Below are positions 16,728 through 23,384 of a stretch of 36,762 nt of DNA, one piece after another. Positions within the stretch are counted from its first letter, which is position 1. Every line of letters starts with the position of its first letter. The notes beneath the pieces are model-generated. The model saw only the letters and a list, made by a program, of their open reading frames with translations, had not been told where the DNA came from and did not search any database. A program made the translations under genes and the position numbers. This DNA is from JBLNCE01 sp050260415 (GTDB taxonomy: Bacteria > Bacillota > UBA4882 > JAAYXC01): assembly GCA_050260415.1 (NCBI GenBank), contig JBLNCE010000099.1, positions 1-36,762 of the forward strand, written 5' to 3'.

Positions 16728-17839
16728 GCCATTTCCTCCCGCACGCGCCCCCTCTCAACCAGGAAGGCGCGACAGCCGGATACTGCGACGAATTCCCCTC
16801 GATTGGCGGTCGTAATCAGCGTCTGCACGTTCTCGATTAGCAAATCCAGCAACGCCCGCTTGCGTGTGTCGTCAAACTCCGAGAGCACGTCATCGAGGAG
16901 GACGATCGGGTTTTCGCCGGTCCTGGCACGGAGAAAATCCACCGCCGCAAGCTTCATCGACAGGGCCGCCGTGCGTTGCTGCCCCTGTGAACCGAAAGAA
17001 CGCAGTTCATAACCTGTCGAGAAACCAATCTGAATATCATCCCGCTGCGGCCCGACCAAAGTCAGTCCCCGATTGATTTCCTCCTTTTCCCGCCGTATCA
17101 ATTCCTCGCGATAATACGCCGGGAGGTCGGTTTCGGGCGCGGCCGCCATATGCCCACCGAGGTTGTAACCAAGGGTGATCTCCTCCCTTTTTCCGGACAA
17201 CCGCTGATGATACCCGGAAACAAGAGGCCCCAAAACGGACAGCGCGGCAATTCTCTTCCCCGCCACCTCAACCGCGCGCTTGATCAGAGTCTCGTTCCAG
17301 ACGGCCAATTCCTCGTGGCCGGCAAGCCGATCCCTGATCCGCCGCAGCGCCTCGTTGCGCTGGGAGAGCAACCGGTGCAGGTTATAGAGAGCATAGCGAT
17401 GTTGCGGGTTGGTCTGGGCGAGGTAAAGATCGAGATATGCCCGGCGCTGTTCGGGACCGCCTTTGATGAGTTGTAGATCATCCGGTGAAAAGAGTACCAC
17501 CCGGACCTGCCCGAAAAGATCATGCGCCCGCCGGAGCGGCACTCCGTTTTGACGTATATCCCGCCCTTTGCCGCCGGCGTTGTACTCCACATGGATCTTG
17601 ACCCCGTCCGCCGAGCAAAAATCGCCCGCGACCCGGAAAGCATCCGCGCCATGCCGCGCAAGTTCCTGGTCGTCGCCCGTGCGAAAAGAGCGCCCGATCG
17701 CCAGCAGATAAACCGCTTCGATCAGGTTTGTCTTTCCTTGCGCGTTTTGTCCGTTAAAGACATTGAGGGATGGAGATAGAATGACTTCCGCCTGCTCGTA
17801 ATTGCGAAAGTCGCGGAGGACCAGTCTTTCGAGGCGCAA
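16724..17839 (-). CDS. recF: DNA replication/repair protein RecF
   Basis: SMC-like ATPase that helps load RecA at gaps. Walker A (GQNAQGKTN) is at about residues 30-38, the ABC signature region is RSFGSQGQQRTAALS and Walker B is IVLLDDVLSEFD. The open frame reaches back to 17902, but the first 21 residues overlap the S4-domain gene and do not resemble RecF. The TTG at 17839 gives the standard N-terminus (M)RLERLVLRDFRNYEQ and a 371-residue protein, with GGGGAGG seven bases upstream, inside the end of the preceding gene. It overlaps the DUF721 start by four bases downstream. Confidence 0.95.
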   Translation of the reverse strand: MRLERLVLRDFRNYEQAEVILSPSLNVFNGQNAQGKTNLIEAVYLLAIGRSFRTGDDQELARHGADAFRVAGDFCSADGVKIHVEYNAGGKGRDIRQNGVPLRRAHDLFGQVRVVLFSPDDLQLIKGGPEQRRAYLDLYLAQTNPQHRYALYNLHRLLSQRNEALRRIRDRLAGHEELAVWNETLIKRAVEVAGKRIAALSVLGPLVSGYHQRLSGKREEITLGYNLGGHMAAAPETDLPAYYREELIRREKEEINRGLTLVGPQRDDIQIGFSTGYELRSFGSQGQQRTAALSMKLAAVDFLRARTGENPIVLLDDVLSEFDDTRKRALLDLLIENVQTLITTANRGEFVAVSGCRAFLVERGRVREEMA

Positions 17840-17841
17840 GT

Positions 17842-18069
17842 CTACGCCTCCCCGCGATCGAGGAAAAGGTTCATCCGTTCGCCTCCTTTTACCCTCACCC
17901 AATCGCCCGGCACCAGACGGCGGCCGGCCCTATATTCCTTTATACCGTTGACTTCCACCATCCCTTGGCCGATTAGATTCCGAGCCTGTCCGCCGCTCTC
18001 CACCACCCTGGTCCACTTGAGCAACTGGGCCAGACTGATTTCTTCCGTGCGCAGCCTTATCTCCGCCAT
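17842..18069 (-). CDS. yaaA: S4-domain RNA-binding protein YaaA
   Basis: A 75-residue S4-like protein (LAQLLKWTRVVESGGQARNL, then GMVEVNGIKEYRAGRRLVPGD), the normal companion between dnaN and recF in Bacillota. S4 domains bind structured RNA; a ribosome-related role has been suggested for this family. The start is the ATG at 18069, only four bases after the dnaN stop. The longer frame up to 18123 would overlap dnaN by 50 bases and adds no conserved residues. The ribosome site is poor (CTAAGAAA), so translation is probably coupled to dnaN. Confidence 0.9.
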   Translation of the reverse strand: MAEIRLRTEEISLAQLLKWTRVVESGGQARNLIGQGMVEVNGIKEYRAGRRLVPGDWVRVKGGERMNLFLDRGEA

Positions 18070-18073
18070 TTTC

Positions 18074-19168
18074 TTAGAAATTGACCTGGTAAGGCATGAC
18101 AATGTATTGATAGTCTTCCCCATCGACGGGCCGCAGGAGAGCCCGATCGGTTGCCCCCGTAAAAGAAAAACGCACCCTTTCGCCCGTCACCGCCTTGAGA
18201 AAATCGAGTAGATACTGGGGCGAAAAGACGATCTGAATCTCCTCCCCGGTCGCCATCACGCCAATCTCTTCAAAAGTCTGGCCGGTGGAAGCATCGTCGC
18301 CGCGCAGATACAGAACACCGCCGCTGACGGTAAGCTTGACCGTGTCGGTGACGAGCGCGGCCCTTTCCAAAGCTCCTGCCAAGGTTTCGCGGTTGACCAC
18401 CAACTCGCCGACAAAGGTCTTGGGGATAACCTGTTCATACTGGGGAAACTCCGCTTCGATCAGGCGCGATGAGAAGGTGATTCCCAGAGAAGAAAAGAAA
18501 ACCTGCTTGGCCCCGATCAGAACGACGATCCCCTCATCGCTGTCTCCGCTGAATACTCCCGCTACCTCCCTTAATGCCCTTACCGGTATCAATGCCCGCG
18601 CTGAACCGGAAGCTTCGATCCCCGTTTCGCGCAGCGCCAGCCGGTTGATATCCGTGGCGACCAGGCGTACGTGTTCCCGGCTGATCTCCCAGAGGATACT
18701 CGAGAGAAAGGGGCGGGAGTCCTCACTCAAGGTGGCGAAGATCGTCTGCTTGATCAGCTCGCGTAAGGAGGCCCCGCTAAGCCTGAATTCGACGCCTTCG
18801 GAAGGAGCGGGCAGGCTTGGAAATTCTTCGCTCGGCATGACCGGCAACTGAATGTTGGCCCTGGCCGCATCCACGCGGAGGTTCATACCTTTCTCATCCA
18901 GGGAAATTTCTAGATCGCCGGGAGGAAGACGGCGTACGAATTCCGTCAGTGTCTTTCCACTGACCACGGCCTTCCCCGCCGTATTTACCGCGGCGGGCAG
19001 GACACACTCCACGGCGATCTCCAGATCCGTTCCCCGGGCCCAAAGGCGGCCGTTTTCGGCCGTGAGGAGGATCCCGGTGAGGATGGGCAACGTGGAACGT
19101 TGGGCCACCCCGCGTGCCACGACCTGTAGAGCACGGGAAAGTTCGTCTTGCTGACAGGTCAGCCTCAT
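18074..19168 (-). CDS. dnaN: DNA polymerase III beta subunit (sliding clamp)
   Basis: A 364-residue processivity clamp that tethers the replicative polymerase to DNA. The three clamp repeats are evident from the N-terminal MRLTCQQDELSRALQVVARG, the middle FRLSGASLRELIKQTIFA and a C-terminus ending VDGEDYQYIVMPYQ, which forms the partner-binding pocket. The ATG has GGAGGT upstream. It follows dnaA after a 229-base gap that holds origin elements and a large hairpin, and is tightly linked to yaaA downstream. Confidence 0.98.
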   Translation of the reverse strand: MRLTCQQDELSRALQVVARGVAQRSTLPILTGILLTAENGRLWARGTDLEIAVECVLPAAVNTAGKAVVSGKTLTEFVRRLPPGDLEISLDEKGMNLRVDAARANIQLPVMPSEEFPSLPAPSEGVEFRLSGASLRELIKQTIFATLSEDSRPFLSSILWEISREHVRLVATDINRLALRETGIEASGSARALIPVRALREVAGVFSGDSDEGIVVLIGAKQVFFSSLGITFSSRLIEAEFPQYEQVIPKTFVGELVVNRETLAGALERAALVTDTVKLTVSGGVLYLRGDDASTGQTFEEIGVMATGEEIQIVFSPQYLLDFLKAVTGERVRFSFTGATDRALLRPVDGEDYQYIVMPYQVNF

Positions 19169-19248
19169 CTGAATACCTCCAGACGCAAATCTTACCGAAC
19201 ACTATTCTATCATAAGATCGATCACCGAGAAATAAGATACTAAGATCG

Positions 19249-19284
19249 TAGTCGTCATAGTAGCCGCGGTGGGTATGTGGATAA
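19249..19284 (+). other. Candidate origin unwinding element (DnaA trios, GC-rich spacer, DnaA box)
   Basis: The order read on the plus strand is TAG-TCG-TCA-TAG-TAG (19249-19263), a GC-rich block CCGCGGTGGG (19264-19273), then a perfect DnaA box TGTGGATAA (19276-19284). This matches the arrangement of the basal unwinding system of the Bacillus subtilis origin, which also lies between dnaA and dnaN. Just to the left are three TAAGAT hexamers (19213, 19233, 19241) in an AT-rich stretch that could melt easily. Two of the five trios do not fit the strict consensus. Confidence 0.6.
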
Positions 19285-19315
19285 TCCCGCCGGCGGCTAC
19301 GGGGATCGGAAAACA

Positions 19316-19370
19316 AAGACGGGGAGCGGTTGGGGGAAAAAAAAGCTTCTTCCCCAGTCTCCCCGGTCTT
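19316..19370 (-). terminator. Large imperfect hairpin in the dnaA-dnaN gap, possible terminator
   Basis: AAGAC-GGGGAG (19316-19326) pairs with CTCCCC-g-GTCTT (19359-19370); nested inside, GGGGAA (19333-19338) pairs with TTCCCC (19350-19355). On the minus strand it is followed by TGTTTTCC, so it could partly terminate dnaA transcripts before dnaN. It might instead act as a structural element of the origin. Confidence 0.5.
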
Positions 19371-19397
19371 AACAATATCCACTCGCCTGTGAGAAAA

Positions 19398-20738
19398 TCA
19401 CTCCTGCAAGCGGGCGACGATGTCCTTGATCATCTTGTCAACCGTCGGATCTTCCTGCGTAAGTGAGTTTATCTTCTCGCAGGCGTGAATGACCGTGGTG
19501 TGGTCGCGTCCGCCGAATTGTTCCCCAATCTTGGGTAAGGAAGCTTCCGTAAGCTCCCGCGCCAAATACATGGCGATCTGACGGGGAAGGGTCACCACTT
19601 TCGTGCGGCGCCGGGCCTTCATTTCGACCAGATCGATCTGAAAGAACTCCGAGACGACCTCCTGAATCAAGGCAATGGTAATCTGCTTTTGGCCCTTGGG
19701 CGAGATTACGTCGTGCAGCACTTCCCGGGCCAACTCCAACGTTACTTCACGGTTATTGAAGGAAGCGTAGGCGATGACCCTGATCAGGGACCCTTCAAGC
19801 TCGCGGATGTTGGAGTTGATCTGATCCGCGATGAAGGTGATCACCTCATCGGAGAGACGCCAATTGTCGCTGGCCGCTTTCTTGCGCAGGATGGCGATCC
19901 TGGTCTCGAGATCCGGGGCCTGGATGTCGGTCATGAGCCCGGACTCGAACCGCGAACGCAGACGGTCCTCAAGCCCAGGGATCTCCCTGGGCGGGCGGTC
20001 GCTCGAGATGACGATCTGCCGGTTGAACTCATAGAGGGTGTTGAAAGTGTGGAAGAATTCCTCTTGCGTGCGTTCCTTGCGGCCCAGGAACTGGATATCA
20101 TCGACGAGCAACAGGTCGACGTTACGGTACTTCTCTCTGAAGCTGGACGTATTCTTGTTTATGATGCCGTTAATTATATCGTTGGTGAATCGTTCCGACG
20201 TAACGTAGATGACTTTTGCGTTCGGTTGGTGCGCAAGCACGAAATGGCCGATGGCGTGCATGAGATGCGTCTTGCCCAATCCCACGCCGCCATAGATGAA
20301 GAGAGGGTTGAACGACTTGCCCGGCGCTTCGGCCACGGCCAGGGAAGCGTTGTGGGCAAAGTTGTTGCTCTCTCCGACGACGAAGTTTTCAAAGGTGTAT
20401 TTTGGATTGAGCAGGGGTCTCGCCTGGTTTTCCTGTCCCGTTGGGCGCCGCGCGGCCTTTATCTCAGGCGCCGCGGGGCGATGGCCCATGTTGGGCAGGA
20501 TAAACCTGAGCTCAAGCTCATCAAGGAAGAACTCGCGCAGGATGGGAAGAAGAAGCTGTGTATAACGGCTTTCGAGGACGCCGCGCGCGAAGTCGTTATC
20601 CGCTTCCACATAGAGTACCCCGTCTTCATACGATACTGGACGAGTCGGCTTGAGCCAGGTGTTGAAACTCGGGGTGCTGACCAAAGGGGCGATGGTCTCC
20701 AGTGTCTTCTGCCAGATCTCCAAGAGTTGTTCTTCCAT
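19398..20738 (-). CDS. dnaA: Chromosomal replication initiator DnaA
   Basis: AAA+ initiator that binds DnaA boxes and opens the origin. The 446-residue protein has the N-terminal domain I (EEQLLEIWQKTLETIAPLVS), a short linker, the AAA+ core with Walker A GGVGLGKTH and Walker B LLLVDDIQFL, and the C-terminal DNA-binding motif GRDHTTVIHACEKI. The start is the ATG at 20738, where the conserved N-terminus begins; the frame is open to 20834 but the extra 32 residues look non-coding. The Shine-Dalgarno match is weak (GGCGG further upstream). DnaA boxes lie on both sides of the gene, consistent with autoregulation. Confidence 0.98.
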   Translation of the reverse strand: MEEQLLEIWQKTLETIAPLVSTPSFNTWLKPTRPVSYEDGVLYVEADNDFARGVLESRYTQLLLPILREFFLDELELRFILPNMGHRPAAPEIKAARRPTGQENQARPLLNPKYTFENFVVGESNNFAHNASLAVAEAPGKSFNPLFIYGGVGLGKTHLMHAIGHFVLAHQPNAKVIYVTSERFTNDIINGIINKNTSSFREKYRNVDLLLVDDIQFLGRKERTQEEFFHTFNTLYEFNRQIVISSDRPPREIPGLEDRLRSRFESGLMTDIQAPDLETRIAILRKKAASDNWRLSDEVITFIADQINSNIRELEGSLIRVIAYASFNNREVTLELAREVLHDVISPKGQKQITIALIQEVVSEFFQIDLVEMKARRRTKVVTLPRQIAMYLARELTEASLPKIGEQFGGRDHTTVIHACEKINSLTQEDPTVDKMIKDIVARLQE

Positions 20739-20792
20739 TGAAGGAGACCGCCGAAGCGGCCTGTAGCACCTCACTTTCCGGGGGGTCTTCAG

Positions 20793-20847
20793 AGATCCAC
20801 AGAATTCACGGGATTTATCAACAGAGTAATCCACAACTTGTGGATAA
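20793..20847. other. oriC: DnaA-box cluster upstream of dnaA
   Basis: Four DnaA-box-like nonamers occur in 55 bases: AGATCCACA (20793-20801), TTATCAACA (20815-20823), TAATCCACA (20827-20835) and a perfect TGTGGATAA in the opposite orientation (20839-20847). An AT-rich stretch follows (20856-20876). They lie in the 329-base gap between dnaA and rpmH, which also holds both promoters and no other gene. Together with the dnaA-dnaN element this makes a bipartite origin. Confidence 0.8.
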
Positions 20848-20863
20848 TCCCAGACGCTTTATT

Positions 20864-20893
20864 ATGATACCAAATCCATCCGTGCCCGGTCAA
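20864..20893 (-). promoter_or_regulatory. Candidate sigma-A promoter of dnaA
   Basis: On the minus strand, TTGACC (20893-20888) and TATCAT (20869-20864) are 18 bases apart. The DnaA boxes lie just downstream, within the leader, where bound DnaA could repress the promoter. Confidence 0.6.
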
Positions 20894-20994
20894 TCCAATC
20901 CGTTCGGTCTCTCAGTCCACCAGAGCGAGGAACCTTGAAGAAATCGCCGGTAACTGCTGCCGGGGACCTGTTGCCGATGCCGTTTCCTGGCGCC

Positions 20995-21023
20995 TTGACA
21001 GGCTTCGGACCAACCTTTATAAT
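20995..21023 (+). promoter_or_regulatory. Consensus sigma-A promoter of rpmH-rnpA
   Basis: TTGACA (20995-21000) and TATAAT (21018-21023) are separated by exactly 17 bases: both hexamers and the spacing are perfect consensus. It lies 44 bases before rpmH and should be very strong, as expected for a ribosomal protein gene. Confidence 0.9.
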
Positions 21024-21067
21024 AAATTGGGTAACTGGCACGGACATGCTGGGAGGAAAACAAACAC

Positions 21068-21202
21068 ATGAAGATGACATTCCAGCCGAATAACCTGCGG
21101 CGTAAGAAAGATCATGGTTTTCGCAAACGCATGGCTACCCCCGGCGGGCGCAAGGTCCTATCCCGGAGGCGCGCCAAGGGGCGTCACGTACTATCCGCTT
21201 GA
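21068..21202 (+). CDS. rpmH: Ribosomal protein L34
   Basis: A 44-residue highly basic protein with the standard L34 sequence: MKMTFQPNNLRRKKDHGF, then RKRMATPGGRKVLSRRRAKG. It belongs to the large ribosomal subunit. The length is exactly the usual 44 residues. The ATG has GGGAGGA upstream and a perfect promoter 44 bases away. Its TGA stop overlaps the TTG start of rnpA. It marks the start of the plus-strand side of the origin. Confidence 0.97.
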   Translation: MKMTFQPNNLRRKKDHGFRKRMATPGGRKVLSRRRAKGRHVLSA

Positions 21203-21558
21203 ACTGGTCCAAGGAAGCCAGACTCCGAAAATCATCGGAGTTTGCGGCGGTCTTTGATAAGGGAAGATCTGTGGCTGATAAGGCGCTTGCCCTCTACTGG
21301 GTGACCGGGGCCGCCGGGAGCACCCGCGTCGGATTCTGTGTGGGAAGAAGACTCGGCAAGGCGGTCGCCCGAAACCGGATCAAACGGCTACTGAGAGAGA
21401 GTTGGCGGTCATTGGCGGCGGAAGCCACGACCCCTGCTGACCTGGTTTTTGTGGCCAGGAGCGGCGGGGTCCACTTTTCCCTGGGTGAATGGGCCGCCTC
21501 CATGCGCGCCCTCCTTTGCAGGGCAAGAATCATTACCCCGGGAGAGCCCCCCGCATGA
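21199..21558 (+). CDS. rnpA: Ribonuclease P protein component
   Basis: The protein subunit of RNase P, which matures tRNA 5' ends. The 119-residue protein begins WSKEARLRKSSEFAAVF and has the diagnostic RNA-binding motif RNRIKRLLRE at about residues 59-68. The start is TTG at 21199, sharing bases with the rpmH stop (TTGA), so translation depends on rpmH. Its stop in turn overlaps the yidD start by four bases. The C-terminal tail after about residue 110 is not conserved. Confidence 0.95.
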   Translation: MNWSKEARLRKSSEFAAVFDKGRSVADKALALYWVTGAAGSTRVGFCVGRRLGKAVARNRIKRLLRESWRSLAAEATTPADLVFVARSGGVHFSLGEWAASMRALLCRARIITPGEPPA

Positions 21559-21764
21559 AAGCCGTTCTTATCAGGTTCATCCATCTTTATCAGCGGGGTA
21601 TCTCGCCTTTTCTCGGCATTCATTGCCGTTTCGAACCGACGTGCTCACGCTATGCTGAAGAGGCCATCCTGAAATACGGATGCGCCCGCGGCGGTTGGCT
21701 GGCCCTACGCCGGCTCATGCGCTGTCATCCATTGGGCGGTCATGGGTACGACCCCGTGCCCTAG
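21555..21764 (+). CDS. yidD: Membrane protein insertion efficiency factor YidD
   Basis: A 69-residue YidD protein: an amphipathic N-terminus (LIRFIHLYQRGISPFLG), the cysteine motif CRFEPTCSRYAEEAI, and the C-terminal RCHPLGGHGYDPVP. It is thought to aid YidC-dependent insertion of membrane proteins. The ATG at 21555 overlaps the rnpA stop (ATGA), so it is translationally coupled to it. It sits directly before yidC, in the conserved order. Confidence 0.95.
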   Translation: MKAVLIRFIHLYQRGISPFLGIHCRFEPTCSRYAEEAILKYGCARGGWLALRRLMRCHPLGGHGYDPVP

Positions 21765-21843
21765 AGCGGCGCGGGGAGACCCTGGGTTGATTGTCTATGA
21801 CCCTTGCGGAACCATGCCAGGACAGCAAACACCATGAAGGGTT

Positions 21844-22581
21844 GTGGTGGCCATCCTAGCTTTTCTCAGCGATATCATGGCGAAGATTCTCCGCTTGTTT
21901 TACGAGGTCGTGCCCAATTACGGATGGGGTATCATCTTTCTCACCTTTCTCTTGAGGTTGATCCTCTTTCCGACCTCCATCAACCAAGTGCGGTCCATGG
22001 AAGTAATGAAGGTCATCCAGCCAAAACTCAAGGAAATACAGGACAAGTATCGGGATAAGCCGGAAGAGCTCAACCGGCGCATGATGGAACTCTATCGGGA
22101 GCATAAATACAACCCGCTTAGCGGTTGTCTCCCGCTCCTGCTGCAATTGCCGTTTCTCTTCGCCCTGTTCGGCCTGCTCAATAATCCAGCCAGGTTCGCG
22201 ATCGACCTTAGCAACGAATACTTTCTTGGCATCCTCCTGACCGCCAAGGGCGGCGCGAATATCCTCGGCAGTGTGGGAAATCTTGTGCTTGCGGTCCTAT
22301 CGGCGTTGACCACCTTCTTCCAGCAGAAAGTGATGTCCCCGCCGCAGACCGGTTCATCCGAGAGTGCCGCCTCGATGCAGACCACCTTCCTCTATTTCAT
22401 GCCGATCTTCTTCGGTTATATCACCTACACGATGGCGGCGGCGATCGGTATCTACTGGGTCGCGCAGAACGTGATCGGCATCGTGCAGCAATACGTGATC
22501 ATCAAGTTTTTCCTCCCCAAGGCCAAAGCCGGGGAAGAGGAATCTACGGCGCAACGCAAGTCACGACCTAAGGGCAGGTGA
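21844..22581 (+). CDS. yidC: Membrane protein insertase YidC
   Basis: A 245-residue YidC/Oxa1/SpoIIIJ insertase. The conserved core is present: a first core membrane segment around 27-46 (GWGIIFLTFLLRLILFPTS, with the hydrophilic-groove arginine), a charged cytoplasmic hairpin (KVIQPKLKEIQDKY), and hydrophobic stretches at about 94-112, 144-163 and 189-222. The C-terminal tail is basic. The N-terminus has no lipobox cysteine or obvious signal peptide, whereas many Gram-positive YidC proteins are lipoproteins. GTG at 21844 (or the adjacent GTG at 21847) follows AAGGG. Its stop overlaps the jag start. Confidence 0.93.
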   Translation: MVAILAFLSDIMAKILRLFYEVVPNYGWGIIFLTFLLRLILFPTSINQVRSMEVMKVIQPKLKEIQDKYRDKPEELNRRMMELYREHKYNPLSGCLPLLLQLPFLFALFGLLNNPARFAIDLSNEYFLGILLTAKGGANILGSVGNLVLAVLSALTTFFQQKVMSPPQTGSSESAASMQTTFLYFMPIFFGYITYTMAAAIGIYWVAQNVIGIVQQYVIIKFFLPKAKAGEEESTAQRKSRPKGR

Positions 22582-23216
22582 AATATTTGCGCAGCGTGGA
22601 AAAGACCGGCCGCACCAGGGAAGAGGCTGTGCGAGCCGCGCTGAAGGAACTCGGCGTGTCCTTGGATGACGCCAGGGTCGAAGTCATCGAGGACCAAAAC
22701 CGAGCCGGCTTTCTCGGCCTGCTCCAGACAAAGCAGGTACATGTCAGGGTTACCGCCGTGGAAGACGTGGGCAAGAGCGCCGCGCGTTTCTTGCGCGAGA
22801 TCCTGGTTTGTATGGGTATCATGGCCCGTGTGGAGATTCTGCGCCGCGAGGACCAGATCGTGCTCAATGTCAACGGTTCCGACCTCGGACTTTTGATCGG
22901 GCGCCACGGCCAGACGCTGGACGCGCTGCAATTCTTGGTCGGGCTCGTGGCCAACCGCGGCCTGGAGAAACGGCAACGTATCGTCGTCGATGTCCAGGGC
23001 TACCGGCAGCGGCATGAGGAGAGCTTGCGCCGCCTGGCTCTGCGGGTGGCGGACAAGGTCAAGCATGAACGGAAGAAAGCCGTGTTATCGCCCATGACCC
23101 CCCAGGAGCGCCGGATCATCCATCTTACCCTCCAGGATCAGCGCGAGGTGTTCACTTACAGCGAGGGTCAGGATCCCTTCCGGCGCGTGATCGTTTCCCC
23201 GCAAGAGCAGGTCTGA
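22578..23216 (+). CDS. jag: RNA-binding protein Jag/KhpB (EloR)
   Basis: A 212-residue protein with three parts: a Jag-N domain (about 1-55, RSVEKTGRTREEAVRAALKE), a KH domain (75-150, with the GRHGQTLDALQFL loop) and a C-terminal R3H domain (RRIIHLTLQ). It binds RNA and, in other Bacillota, works with KhpA in controlling cell elongation and division. The start is GTG at 22578, overlapping the yidC stop by four bases. It ends before a terminator hairpin, so the rpmH-jag unit is probably one transcript. Confidence 0.93.
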   Translation: MKYLRSVEKTGRTREEAVRAALKELGVSLDDARVEVIEDQNRAGFLGLLQTKQVHVRVTAVEDVGKSAARFLREILVCMGIMARVEILRREDQIVLNVNGSDLGLLIGRHGQTLDALQFLVGLVANRGLEKRQRIVVDVQGYRQRHEESLRRLALRVADKVKHERKKAVLSPMTPQERRIIHLTLQDQREVFTYSEGQDPFRRVIVSPQEQV

Positions 23217-23274
23217 AAAACGGGGAAAGATATGCGTAGTTGCGGCAATGAACGATCATGGCCATGAATAAAGG

Positions 23275-23299
23275 GACGTGCCTTGCGGGCACGTCTTTT
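23275..23299 (+). terminator. Terminator between jag and mnmE
   Basis: GACGTGCC pairs with GGCACGTC around a five-base loop and is followed by TTTT. It ends the rpmH-jag operon. A longer imperfect inverted repeat flanks it (about 23229-23251 against 23332-23349). Confidence 0.8.
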
Positions 23300-23384
23300 C
23301 ACCATCTCGGGGCAGATATCTATGCATCCCTTCATTCGCAACTATATGTCCGGCGCCGGTAAGAGCGCTTAGGAGGCAGTAACG

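Noticed and set aside
19689..20741. A 350-codon open frame on the plus strand
   Set aside because: It is antisense to dnaA; no plausible product.
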